From an uncultured bacterium (GTDB taxonomy: Bacteria; Cyanobacteriota; Vampirovibrionia; Gastranaerophilales; Gastranaerophilaceae), in assembly GCA_946183815.1 (NCBI GenBank), contig CAMHDG010000048.1:1-8919 (forward strand): a DNA stretch of 8,919 nt, read 5' to 3'. The notes under the pieces were generated by a model. That model made no database searches. It was not told where the DNA came from and saw nothing but the letters and a program-made list of their open reading frames with translations. The position numbers and the translations under genes were made by a program. This document shows, piece after piece, positions 1 through 6,221 of this stretch (its first letter is position 1; every line of letters begins with the position of its first letter).

Positions 1-38
1 TATAAAAAAAAATATAAAAAATAGGTAGGGTTCTACCT
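1..38 (-). terminator. Rho-independent terminator of the SDR gene
   Basis: Read on the minus strand, AGGTAG (38-33), loop AACC (32-29) and CTACCT (28-23) form a perfect 6-bp stem. It is followed by a long T-rich run (21-1) broken by a few A bases. The stop codon TAG (35-33) of the dehydrogenase lies inside the 5' arm, so the hairpin overlaps the end of the coding region. The stem is short but the T-run is long. Confidence 0.75.
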
Positions 39-836
39 TAACTTATTAACTTTAAATTTTATAATTTTATTAAGCAGATATTGAGGTAATTTAGAAACAA
101 CAGACACCAATTTTGCGTCAAATCCAACACAATATGATGGTTTAGGGTTGCTCATTTTGTCTATTTTTGAAACTATCTGAACAACTTTATTTACACTCAA
201 CCCTTTGACCTCGTTTTCAAGTGCATTTTGTTTTAGGTAATTTGACTCGTTTTTATAATCTTTTGAATTTTCGATAGTTTGAGAATTTTCTTTTATCGAT
301 TTTGACCACAAAGGAGTTGCAATAACCCCCGGTTTAACGGAAACGACCTTTATTCCTCTTTTATTTTCCATCATAAAAGAATTAAACAAAATATCTAAAG
401 CACGTTTTGAGGCACAATATGGCGATATAAAAGGGAATAACCCATAACTTGCCATTGAACTTATATTGATAATTTTCCCGTTAGTCAAGTTGTCTAAAAG
501 CCCCTGTGACAACTCAACTGCCCCAAACACATTTACATCAAACTGGCGTCTTAACTCTGATACAGGTATATTTTCTATTGCACCTGCAACAACACAACCT
601 GCAACATTTATCAGAGTGTCAATTTTATCTGTCTTTGATGTTATAAACTCAACCGCACCCTGTATTGTATCTGGTTTAGCATAATCAACATAAAACGGAA
701 TAATGTTTTCCGATAACTCATCAGGCAACTTTTTCTCATTTCTGTAACCGCAAAAAACAATATTATCTTTAGAAAAATAATTAACTAAAGCCTCGCCTAT
801 CCCTGATGTTCCACCTGTGATTACGTATGTTTTCAT
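33..836 (-). CDS. Short-chain dehydrogenase/reductase (SDR) family oxidoreductase
   Basis: A 267-residue classical SDR, a family of NAD(P)-dependent cytosolic oxidoreductases; the substrate cannot be told from sequence. The nucleotide-binding motif TGGTSGIG is at residues 7-14, NVAG at 77-80, the structural Asn at 102, and the catalytic set Ser127, Tyr140 and Lys144 (YCASK) is complete. A PG motif follows in VKPGVIATP. An Arg (R32) just after the second strand suggests NADP(H) preference, which is an inference. Length is usual for the family. The ATG at 836 is fixed by the Rossmann fold starting at residue 4. No Shine-Dalgarno lies upstream; instead an extended -10 box ends 6 bases before the ATG, so the mRNA is probably leaderless. 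The gene is transcribed alone and divergently from the glutamate synthase operon. Confidence 0.93.
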   Translation of the reverse strand: MKTYVITGGTSGIGEALVNYFSKDNIVFCGYRNEKKLPDELSENIIPFYVDYAKPDTIQGAVEFITSKTDKIDTLINVAGCVVAGAIENIPVSELRRQFDVNVFGAVELSQGLLDNLTNGKIINISSMASYGLFPFISPYCASKRALDILFNSFMMENKRGIKVVSVKPGVIATPLWSKSIKENSQTIENSKDYKNESNYLKQNALENEVKGLSVNKVVQIVSKIDKMSNPKPSYCVGFDAKLVSVVSKLPQYLLNKIIKFKVNKLR

Positions 837-842
837 ATTGGT

Positions 843-851
843 ATTATAGCA
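843..851 (-). promoter_or_regulatory. Extended -10 promoter of the SDR gene (leaderless start)
   Basis: On the minus strand TGC-TATAAT runs from 851 to 843, a perfect extended -10. No -35 hexamer is visible 16-18 bases upstream. The hexamer ends only 6 bases before the ATG (836), so transcription should begin at or next to the start codon. The upstream side touches the terminal repeat of the 851-1054 element. Confidence 0.7.
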
Positions 852-1054
852 TAAATTATTGTTTAGCGGGGGTAAATATATAAATCGTTAAAAGCCCCTC
901 TCCTTTGGAGAGGGGTTGGACAGAGGGTTCAATTATTAAACCAACTATTACTTACCCTCTCTCAAATTTCTAAATTCACTGCAAGCAGTTCATTAAGAAA
1001 TTTCTCTCTCTCCAAGGAGAGATATATCTGCTTCGCAGATAAACAATAATTTAT
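851..1054. repeat. MITE-like hairpin-rich element with 15-bp terminal inverted repeats
   Basis: The 204-base segment starts with ATAAATTATTGTTTA (851-865) and ends with its exact reverse complement (1040-1054). Inside are a 9-bp perfect hairpin CCCCTCTCC-TTT-GGAGAGGGG (895-915), AGAGGGT/ACCCTCT (922-928 with 954-960), AAATTTCT/AGAAATTT (964-971 with 996-1003), CTCTC-CAAG-GAGAG (1008-1021) and TATCTGC-TTC-GCAGATA (1025-1041). No open reading frame is present, so it is non-autonomous if mobile. No convincing target-site duplication is seen. A partial copy of its left end recurs at 8867. It fills most of the gap between the divergent SDR and glutamate synthase genes. Confidence 0.65.
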
Positions 1055-1073
1055 ATAATCTTAATTTACATTC

Positions 1074-1096
1074 ATTAGTGTAAACTTGACACTAAT
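1074..1096. promoter_or_regulatory. Palindromic operator at the glutamate synthase promoter
   Basis: ATTAGTGT (1074-1081), seven bases, then ACACTAAT (1089-1096): a perfect 8-bp inverted repeat of odd total length. It covers the -35 hexamer (1086-1091), with its centre near -37 from the predicted start. That position suits a repressor, though an activator overlapping -35 is possible. The core AGTGT-N7-ACACT recurs at 5305, 5365 and, with one mismatch, 5425. The cognate regulator is not identifiable from the window. Confidence 0.65.
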
Positions 1097-1115
1097 ATAA
1101 ATCTCAATGTAAAAT
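1086..1115 (+). promoter_or_regulatory. Sigma-70-type promoter of the glutamate synthase operon
   Basis: A perfect -35 TTGACA (1086-1091), an 18-base spacer and a -10 TAAAAT (1110-1115, 5 of 6 matches) lie directly before the first gene. The -10 ends 7 bases before the ATG at 1123, so the transcript should start at the start codon or one base ahead of it. No Shine-Dalgarno sequence is present. Confidence 0.7.
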
Positions 1116-1122
1116 AATAACC

Positions 1123-2235
1123 ATGTGTAGAATTGGGGCAATAAAATCAAAAAAATATATCCATCCTTCGACAGCGTTGAAACTTATGCGCTCACAACAA
1201 GAAGGACACGATGATTCAGGCTTTGCCTTTGTTATGCAAGATTTAGGCGGAATTTTTGAAACTTATAAAGAATTACCTATTCTGTCAATGGCTGCAACTA
1301 TCGAAGGAACTCGACTTGCAGAAGATATTTTGCACGATTTAGGGTTTAATCGGGTACTACAATGGACACCTGATATTAATAATAAACAAGGGTTAAAGAT
1401 TAGCCCAATGCCAAATTATATATTTGAGGTTTTAGAATACCCAAAAAGCCATAAATACGCAACTAAAGAGGAAAAAGAAGAACTGCTTGTTGATACAAGT
1501 ATTAAATTAAGAAAAGCACTGGAAGAAAATCATTCGGGCTTTATTTATTCTTTTTGGAACGATGTTTTAACCTTGAAAGAAATCGGAAGTCCGAAAGATA
1601 TAGGCACATATTTTAACCTCTGGAATGACGATAACGATTTATCAGCAAAGATTATTACCGCTCAATGTCGTCAAAATACGAATTATGGCATTGTAAGGTA
1701 TGCAGCCCATCCGTTCTTTTTAGAAGGTTACACTGTTCTTGCTAACGGTGAAAATACTTTCTATGAAAAGAACAGACTGTATCAGGAAGGTTTATATAAA
1801 GGATATTTAGGGTTTGAATCAGATTCACAATGTTTCTTATATTCACTCCATTATGTGAATAAAATTCTAAAATGGCCTCTTGAATACTTTATGCATACTG
1901 TATTTCCGCTATCTTATAACGATATTGATAAAAGAGATGACCACCAAAAAGAGATTTTATTGAGGATAAAAGCATCTTTAGAACACCTGTCAGCAAATGG
2001 ACCTAATACAGTTTTAGGGGTATTACCGAATGGAAACTTAATCTGCGTTTGCGACCCTAAAAAATTAAGACCTGTCGTGATAGGCAGAAACGATGAAACA
2101 GTTATAATGACATCAGAGGTCGCAGGGGTAAATGACCTTATGCCATACCGTGATATAAACAAGGATATTTATCCGAGAGAAAGAGAAATGATAGTTGTAG
2201 ATAATAATCTGAAAATTCAAAGGATAGAACAATAG
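1123..2235 (+). CDS. Glutamate synthase, class II glutamine amidotransferase subunit (split type)
   Basis: This 370-residue protein corresponds to the N-terminal glutaminase domain of glutamate synthase (COG0067 type). It would hydrolyse glutamine and pass ammonia to the FMN subunit. The family nucleophile is Cys2, exposed after Met removal, and the sequence opens MCRIGA. Other family landmarks are the HDDSGFAF segment (class II 'RG.DSSG' region), ANGEN near residue 207, SDSQ, and the C-terminal stretch around KKLRPVVIGR with TSEVAG. Because Cys2 must follow the start, the ATG at 1123 is secure. The next gene begins on the base after the stop codon, showing an operon. The main alternative is the related MgsA/GlxB subunit of N-methylglutamate synthase, less likely given the ferredoxin domains on the partner subunits. 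Confidence 0.88.
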   Translation: MCRIGAIKSKKYIHPSTALKLMRSQQEGHDDSGFAFVMQDLGGIFETYKELPILSMAATIEGTRLAEDILHDLGFNRVLQWTPDINNKQGLKISPMPNYIFEVLEYPKSHKYATKEEKEELLVDTSIKLRKALEENHSGFIYSFWNDVLTLKEIGSPKDIGTYFNLWNDDNDLSAKIITAQCRQNTNYGIVRYAAHPFFLEGYTVLANGENTFYEKNRLYQEGLYKGYLGFESDSQCFLYSLHYVNKILKWPLEYFMHTVFPLSYNDIDKRDDHQKEILLRIKASLEHLSANGPNTVLGVLPNGNLICVCDPKKLRPVVIGRNDETVIMTSEVAGVNDLMPYRDINKDIYPREREMIVVDNNLKIQRIEQ

Positions 2236-3864
2236 ATGAGTGAGGTATATATTAATCAATTACATAAAGATGATCTGCCATGGATAATAGAATATGACGA
2301 ATCAAAATGTATCCAATGTGGCAGATGCACTGCCACCTGCTCATTTGGTGCTATAAAACCTGCTATTGAACAAAGGAAAGTTTCAGGTTCAATAACAGAA
2401 AAAAATAAGTTAGAAAAAGTTATCGTTATAAAACAGGAAATAGGGTTTGCAAACCATTGTCGTGGTTGTGGGATGTGTGAAAGAGTATGTCCAAACGGTG
2501 CAATAAAAGCAGTAAGAAATACAGATGACAGATACTCAATAAGATACAGAGCCAAAACTGCAGAATCAGTAAAAAAAGGCGGGCGTTCAAACCTTAACAC
2601 AGAAGGAAGAACACTTGATAAAATAAAAATCGGGCGTATATCTCAAATGACAGACCCATCGCTTGATGCAGTTCGTCATACTTTTGAAATAAAAACCCCT
2701 TTTGGTCGTGTTTTATCTGCGGATAAACTTAATCTTAATGTTAAAGACGGCAAATTAGAACGTACAACTCCACTACCGCCAAACAGGTTTATCTATCCTA
2801 TTATTATGGGTGATATGTCTATCGGGGCTGTTTCGTGGAGAATGTGGGAGGCGATGGCTATCGCTACTGCATACTTAAATGAAGTTTGCGGTATTCCTAT
2901 CAGAATGTGTACAGGTGAAGGCGGGATTCCATCAAGGTTATTAAAATCAAAATATGTAAAATATATGATTTTACAAATCGCATCGGGTCATTTTGGCTGG
3001 AACAGAATTGTAGATGCCATGCCGGATATGGTTGAAGATCCCGCAGGGATACTGATTAAGATAGGTCAGGGTGCAAAACCGGGTGACGGCGGAATGCTTA
3101 TGGCAAACAAGGTTGCAAAATATGTTCAGGAAATCAGAGGAGTTCCTAAAGCCGATTTATTAAGCCCACCAACACATCAGGGGTTATATTCGATAGAAGA
3201 AAGCGTTCAAAAGATGTTTTTATCAATGAATGCCGCTTTTAATTTTAAAGTGCCCGTAGCAATAAAAGTTGCGGCATCAGTAACAAGTGTATCTGTATAT
3301 AATAATTTATTACGTGACCCATACAATATTGTAGGCGGGTTCTTCCTTGACGGTCTTGCGGCAGGAACGGGTGCTGCGCACGAAATATCCCTAAACCATA
3401 CAGGTCACACGATTACATCAAAATTAAGAGATTGTTATAAAGCCGCAATCAAGCAAGGCAGACAAGGTGAAATTCCTATATTTGCAGGTGGCGGACTCGG
3501 GCAGACAGGCAGTTTTGCGGCGGATGCGTTTAAACTCATTTGTTTAGGTGCAAATGGAGTATTTTCAGGAAGATTACTTCTTCAAATTGCAGGTTGTGTG
3601 GGTAACGATACAGAACGCTGTAACGCTTGTAACACAGGGTTGTGTCCTGCCGGTATTGCCAGTCAGGATGTATGTTTAACTAAACGATTAGATATAGATA
3701 AAGTAGCCCAAAACCTTGTTAATTATTTTATCGCAACAGATTTAGAACTACGAAAACTTATGGCTCCGACAGGTTGCTCATCACTTCCTATAGGTCGATC
3801 GGATACATTGATTACAGTAGATAAAAACGTAGCAGACAGACTGGACATACAATATGTATGCTAG
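2236..3864 (+). CDS. Glutamate synthase, FMN-binding subunit with N-terminal 2x[4Fe-4S] ferredoxin domain
   Basis: This 542-residue catalytic subunit reductively aminates 2-oxoglutarate on FMN (COG0069 type). Residues 1-90 hold a ferredoxin domain with Cys25/28/31/35 and Cys75/78/81/85. The FMN (TIM-barrel) domain follows with GEGGIPSR, IGQGAKPGDGG, LSPPTHQGLYSIEE and LDGLAAGTGAAHE, close to the canonical KIGQGAKPG and SPPPHHDIYSIEDL motifs. The cysteine cluster near the C-terminus reads C454-x7-C462-x2-C465-x4-C470, whereas the usual 3Fe-4S site is C-x5-C-x4-C, so the first ligand is uncertain. The ATG abuts the previous stop (TAGATG), with AAAGGA (2219-2224) 11 bases ahead inside the upstream gene, consistent with translational coupling. 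This fused ferredoxin-FMN form is the 'archaeal type' also found in anaerobes, unlike the single-chain GlsF/GltB of photosynthetic cyanobacteria. Confidence 0.92.
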   Translation: MSEVYINQLHKDDLPWIIEYDESKCIQCGRCTATCSFGAIKPAIEQRKVSGSITEKNKLEKVIVIKQEIGFANHCRGCGMCERVCPNGAIKAVRNTDDRYSIRYRAKTAESVKKGGRSNLNTEGRTLDKIKIGRISQMTDPSLDAVRHTFEIKTPFGRVLSADKLNLNVKDGKLERTTPLPPNRFIYPIIMGDMSIGAVSWRMWEAMAIATAYLNEVCGIPIRMCTGEGGIPSRLLKSKYVKYMILQIASGHFGWNRIVDAMPDMVEDPAGILIKIGQGAKPGDGGMLMANKVAKYVQEIRGVPKADLLSPPTHQGLYSIEESVQKMFLSMNAAFNFKVPVAIKVAASVTSVSVYNNLLRDPYNIVGGFFLDGLAAGTGAAHEISLNHTGHTITSKLRDCYKAAIKQGRQGEIPIFAGGGLGQTGSFAADAFKLICLGANGVFSGRLLLQIAGCVGNDTERCNACNTGLCPAGIASQDVCLTKRLDIDKVAQNLVNYFIATDLELRKLMAPTGCSSLPIGRSDTLITVDKNVADRLDIQYVC

Positions 3865-3897
3865 GGGTAAACAGATAAAGGATAAGTAGCAGCAAGA

Positions 3898-4971
3898 ATG
3901 AAAATGATAAAAATTAATGCACTAAAAGATAATGACAGAATGTCAACACAGGCACTTCTTCAACTGATAGAAGAAAAGATTGAAGAGGGTTATACAGATT
4001 TTGAAATAAATGCTTGCGGTCAGCACGATATAGGTGGTTCTTCGTGGTCAAGAGCAGAGGGAGAAGAACTTAATTTTTATATAACAAACCCCGGACAAAG
4101 AGTTGGAGCAATGGCAAGAAAAGGAACAAATATCTATGTAGAAGGCTCAACTCCTGCAGATGTAGGCTGGTTAAATTCAGGTGCAAATATTGTTGTAAAA
4201 GGTGACTGCGGAGATACTGCTTCGCATTGTGCAGCAAGCGGGAAAATATACGTATCAGGCAGAGTCGGAACACGCTCGGGCGCTCTAATGAAACACGACC
4301 CTAAATACGAAACCCCTGAATTTTGGGTGCTTAAAAACACCGGTTCATTCAGTTTTGAATTTATGGGCGGAGGTATAGCGGTAGTTTGCGGTTACGATTG
4401 CGCAGGACTAAAATCTGTATTAGGGAAACGCTCATGTGTCGGCATGGTTGGCGGAGTGATTTACGTCAGAGGAAATGTCGCAGATATTTCAAAAACAGTT
4501 GTTATAAAAGATTTAGATGAAGAAGATAAAAAATTCCTGAAAAAAGGAATGAAAGAGTTTTTAACAGCCATTGATAAAAAAGGGCTCGCAGATACTTTAC
4601 TTGATTTTTCTGAATGGCATAAGATAGAGCCGTTACCGATAGAAGAAAAAGTAGAAAAAATATCAGTAAAAGAGTTTAGGGAAACCCAATGGGTCGAGGG
4701 CGGAATATTTGGAGATTTTATAGAGGACGATTTGACAATATATCCTCTTGCCTCGACAGGAAAAGGCAGACTAAAACAACCTGTCTGGAATAAAGATTTG
4801 TGTATTAATTGCGAACTTTGTATAAAGAATTGCCCTAATAATGCAATAAGCAAAGACAATAATAACCATTATACAAGTTGTGACAATAAATGTATAGGCT
4901 GTTCAATCTGTGAAACAGTTTGCCCTAAAAATGCATGGACAATGCAGAACAACAAAAAAGAAATCTCATAA
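3898..4971 (+). CDS. Glutamate synthase GXGXG subunit with C-terminal 2x[4Fe-4S] ferredoxin domain
   Basis: A 357-residue protein with two parts. Residues ~1-210 match the alpha-subunit C-terminal beta-helix of glutamate synthase (COG0070 type), with repeated glycine turns such as GGSSW, GQRVGAMARKG, VKGDCGDTASHCAASG and GMVGGVIYVRG. This domain is structural and holds the other subunits. Residues ~300-345 form a bacterial ferredoxin domain with Cys302/305/308/312 and Cys332/335/338/342, plus an extra Cys328. The fusion suggests extra electron input, since no NADPH (GltD) subunit lies downstream. It starts 33 bases after the FMN gene. The ATG at 3898 has only weak AAGA purines directly ahead, and AAAGG (3877-3881) is too distant; a second ATG at 3904 is an alternative start. 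Convergent with the 79-aa gene. Confidence 0.9.
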   Translation: MKMIKINALKDNDRMSTQALLQLIEEKIEEGYTDFEINACGQHDIGGSSWSRAEGEELNFYITNPGQRVGAMARKGTNIYVEGSTPADVGWLNSGANIVVKGDCGDTASHCAASGKIYVSGRVGTRSGALMKHDPKYETPEFWVLKNTGSFSFEFMGGGIAVVCGYDCAGLKSVLGKRSCVGMVGGVIYVRGNVADISKTVVIKDLDEEDKKFLKKGMKEFLTAIDKKGLADTLLDFSEWHKIEPLPIEEKVEKISVKEFRETQWVEGGIFGDFIEDDLTIYPLASTGKGRLKQPVWNKDLCINCELCIKNCPNNAISKDNNNHYTSCDNKCIGCSICETVCPKNAWTMQNNKKEIS

Positions 4972-4975
4972 TATC

Positions 4976-5004
4976 AAAATAAAAAGGGCTGAAAATATCA
5001 GCCC
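4976..5004 (-). terminator. Rho-independent terminator of the 79-aa gene, possibly shared
   Basis: On the minus strand GGGCTGA (5004-4998), loop TATTT (4997-4993) and TCAGCCC (4992-4986) form a perfect 7-bp stem followed by TTTTTATTTT (4985-4976). It lies 32 bases past the stop of the small gene. The hairpin also lies 14 bases past the glutamate synthase stop on the plus strand, but lacks a good T-run in that direction, so it may terminate both transcripts unequally. Confidence 0.85.
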
Positions 5005-5036
5005 ATCTAGTGTTTATAATATTTAATTTAATTGGT

Positions 5037-5276
5037 TTATGCAAGATAATTAAGTTCTTGCTTATTAGGAGTTTCATGCTCTGCAAGGAATCTGAAGGTT
5101 CTGTATAATTTGTAACCGAGAGAAGTAACAGGGTTAGCATCAACAGAATCAGCCCTACGAGCAATAAGTAATTCTTTTTCAAAGTTTACTTTATTTTGTT
5201 GTTGTTGAGAACGCGGTGCGATTGGCTGTGCGTTGTTGGCTGTGAACTTTATATTATTTATTTGATTGATTTTCAT
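5037..5276 (-). CDS. Small protein of unknown function with N-terminal IKFTA motif
   Basis: A 79-residue protein I cannot assign to a characterised family. It opens MKINQINNIKFTANNAQPI, a polar N-terminus carrying the short 'I.F' signature also seen in the protein at 7411-7764. A Gln-rich stretch (QQQQ) follows, then a mostly helical C-terminal half with several Arg and Lys residues and a YKLYRTFRFLAE segment. No signal peptide or membrane segment is seen. The ATG at 5276 is chosen over an upstream in-frame GTG (5321) because AAGAGG (5288-5283) lies 6 bases before it and because the GTG falls inside a palindromic operator. It has its own near-consensus promoter and terminator, so it is monocistronic. 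The dense promoter control implies a regulated product. Confidence 0.72.
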   Translation of the reverse strand: MKINQINNIKFTANNAQPIAPRSQQQQNKVNFEKELLIARRADSVDANPVTSLGYKLYRTFRFLAEHETPNKQELNYLA

Positions 5277-5282
5277 TTTAAA

Positions 5283-5288
5283 CCTCTT
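5283..5288 (-). promoter_or_regulatory. Ribosome binding site deciding the start of the 79-aa protein
   Basis: AAGAGG (minus strand 5288-5283) is 6 bases from the ATG at 5276. This supports the shorter reading frame and rejects the 94-residue version starting at GTG 5321. Confidence 0.75.
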
Positions 5289-5304
5289 GAGTTTTTTATT
5301 TTTT

Positions 5305-5323
5305 AAGTGTTTCTCATACACTT
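5305..5323. promoter_or_regulatory. Palindromic operator A (downstream box) of the 79-aa gene
   Basis: AAGTGTTTCTCATACACTT on the plus strand: 6-bp arms AAGTGT/ACACTT around seven bases. It lies just downstream of the predicted transcription start (about +8 to +26), a position typical of roadblock repression. In the transcript it could also fold as a 6-bp hairpin ahead of the ribosome binding site. Same core as the site at 1074-1096. Confidence 0.6.
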
Positions 5324-5337
5324 TATTTTACAATTTC

Positions 5338-5366
5338 ATTATGATACAACTTAAAAAATTTGTCAA
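5338..5366 (-). promoter_or_regulatory. Near-consensus promoter of the 79-aa gene
   Basis: On the minus strand TTGACA (5366-5361), exactly 17 bases, then CATAAT (5343-5338, 5 of 6). The start is expected near 5329-5331, giving a leader of about 54 bases that carries operator A and the ribosome binding site. Confidence 0.82.
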
Positions 5367-5383
5367 GTGTTATTTTTACACTA
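5365..5383. promoter_or_regulatory. Palindromic operator B overlapping the -35 of the 79-aa gene
   Basis: AAGTGT (5365-5370), seven bases, ACACTA (5378-5383): five paired bases per arm in the core AGTGT/ACACT. It overlaps the first two bases of the -35 hexamer, as the site at 1074-1096 overlaps the glutamate synthase -35. Its centre is 60 bases from operator A. Confidence 0.6.
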
Positions 5384-5596
5384 ATTCATATTTGTTCATA
5401 AACCAGTAATATCAATATTCTTCCATTAAGTGCATTTTATACACTTAATCAGGGTTTCATGCCGTTTTTAAAAAATCATACACATGGAGGATATTTTATA
5501 ATCAGGTACAATAAATTGAGAGTTACTTAATTAAATCCTGCTCCACTAATATTAAAATTAGAAGATGCAACAAACTAACCCTATTGTCCTGACCGT
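5384..5596. other. Non-coding stretch upstream of the 79-aa gene
   Basis: The gene-free gap runs from 5277 to 5596. Apart from the promoter and three palindromes described separately, I see no reading frame with a ribosome binding site on either strand. There is no classical terminator after the secreted-protein gene: CTAAT/ATTAG (5546-5550 with 5557-5561) is a 5-bp stem without a T-run. A TATAAT at 5497-5502 on the plus strand has no matching -35 and no gene behind it. Confidence 0.5.
5425..5449. promoter_or_regulatory. Palindromic operator C (upstream box) of the 79-aa gene
   Basis: ATTAAGTG (5425-5432), nine bases, CACTTAAT (5442-5449): perfect 8-bp arms. The core is AGTGC-N7-ACACT, one mismatch from the other copies. 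Its centre is 63 bases from operator B, about six helical turns, so proteins on A, B and C could lie on the same face of the DNA. Confidence 0.6.
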
Positions 5597-6202
5597 TTAC
5601 AAACTTCTTCTAATCTTCAATGGTTGTCCCATACGGTTAAAACCACGTTCCCCTATCCAATGGACAATAAGATTACCTTTACCGTCAAAATTATACTGCT
5701 CTTTTTCAGATATGTATAAAACCACCGTATGTAAATTACCCTTATTATTGTACGTTATCGTGCGTTTTGGATAAATTTGAGGGTTATTATTATCAATCTC
5801 TATCCTTAACAAATTGCCTTTTGAATTGTAATAAAACACTCTGTCTGGCTTATTGCTATACCTTACCCCGTAAGAAATCAGGGTTTCGCCTATAAAAAAC
5901 GGAAACAAAAGCCTTTCCTGATCAGCACTGGAATTTATCTGTTTTTTCATATATGACATATTTACATCATAGTATTTATCCGTTAAATCTGCTCTGTAAT
6001 ATATTGCAGGCAAATATGTCTTAACGTCTTTAAAAGCCTCTGCTTTCGCCACAGGAACAGTATAACCTGCAGGCTTTTGCTGGGGCTGAACCTTTTTTAC
6101 CGTCTTTTTACTAAACGATTTTTTTATAGTTTTTGCATGCAGAGGTAAATTCAAATTGCAAAATATACTCAAGATAATTGCCAATGCTATATATTTCTTC
6201 AC
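5597..6202 (-). CDS. Secreted protein with YD/MORN-like repeats, function unknown
   Basis: A 201-residue protein with a clear signal peptide: MKKY, a hydrophobic stretch ALAIILSIFCNLNLPL, then a probable cleavage after LHA (residue ~23). A basic Lys-rich segment (KKSFSKKTVKK) follows. The C-terminal half carries three copies of an aromatic-N-x-KGNL unit (YNSKGNL, YNNKGNL, FDGKGNL) spaced 26 and 21 residues apart, resembling YD, MORN or YwqK-type beta-hairpin repeats. I cannot name a function. The start is GTG at 6202, chosen because it begins the signal peptide; GGAAAGG (6220-6214) lies 11 bases ahead. It is 19 bases downstream of the CpaE-like gene, so probably co-transcribed, and may be an envelope protein linked to that ATPase. 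Confidence 0.75.
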   Translation of the reverse strand: MKKYIALAIILSIFCNLNLPLHAKTIKKSFSKKTVKKVQPQQKPAGYTVPVAKAEAFKDVKTYLPAIYYRADLTDKYYDVNMSYMKKQINSSADQERLLFPFFIGETLISYGVRYSNKPDRVFYYNSKGNLLRIEIDNNNPQIYPKRTITYNNKGNLHTVVLYISEKEQYNFDGKGNLIVHWIGERGFNRMGQPLKIRRSL

Positions 6203-6221
6203 TTTGATGCTTGCCTTTCCG

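Noticed and set aside
466..684. Plus-strand reading frame opposite the dehydrogenase
   Set aside because: It is antisense to a well-supported SDR gene and shows no protein-family features.
895..915. Terminator for one of the flanking genes
   Set aside because: The flanking genes diverge from this region, so neither ends here, and no T-run follows the stem; it is an internal hairpin of the repeat element.
1074..1096. Reading the palindrome as an NtcA, CRP or CIRCE site
   Set aside because: NtcA needs GTA-N8-TAC, CRP has an even 16-base core, and CIRCE has GCACTC arms; none fits AGTGT-N7-ACACT.
4461..4859. 132-codon minus-strand frame opposite the GXGXG subunit
   Set aside because: It lies fully opposite a conserved gene whose motifs read through it; composition is that of a shadow frame.
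1123..4971. N-methylglutamate synthase (MgsABC/GlxBCD)
   Set aside because: Those operons have smaller subunits and usually the order GATase, GXGXG, FMN; the ferredoxin domains and the order here fit split glutamate synthase better, though it is not excluded.
5277..5321. Longer form of the 79-aa protein starting at GTG 5321
   Set aside because: The added codons cover a palindromic operator and the AAGAGG ribosome binding site, which instead serves ATG 5276.
5546..5561. Terminator after the secreted-protein gene
   Set aside because: A 5-bp AT-rich stem with no T-run is too weak to call.
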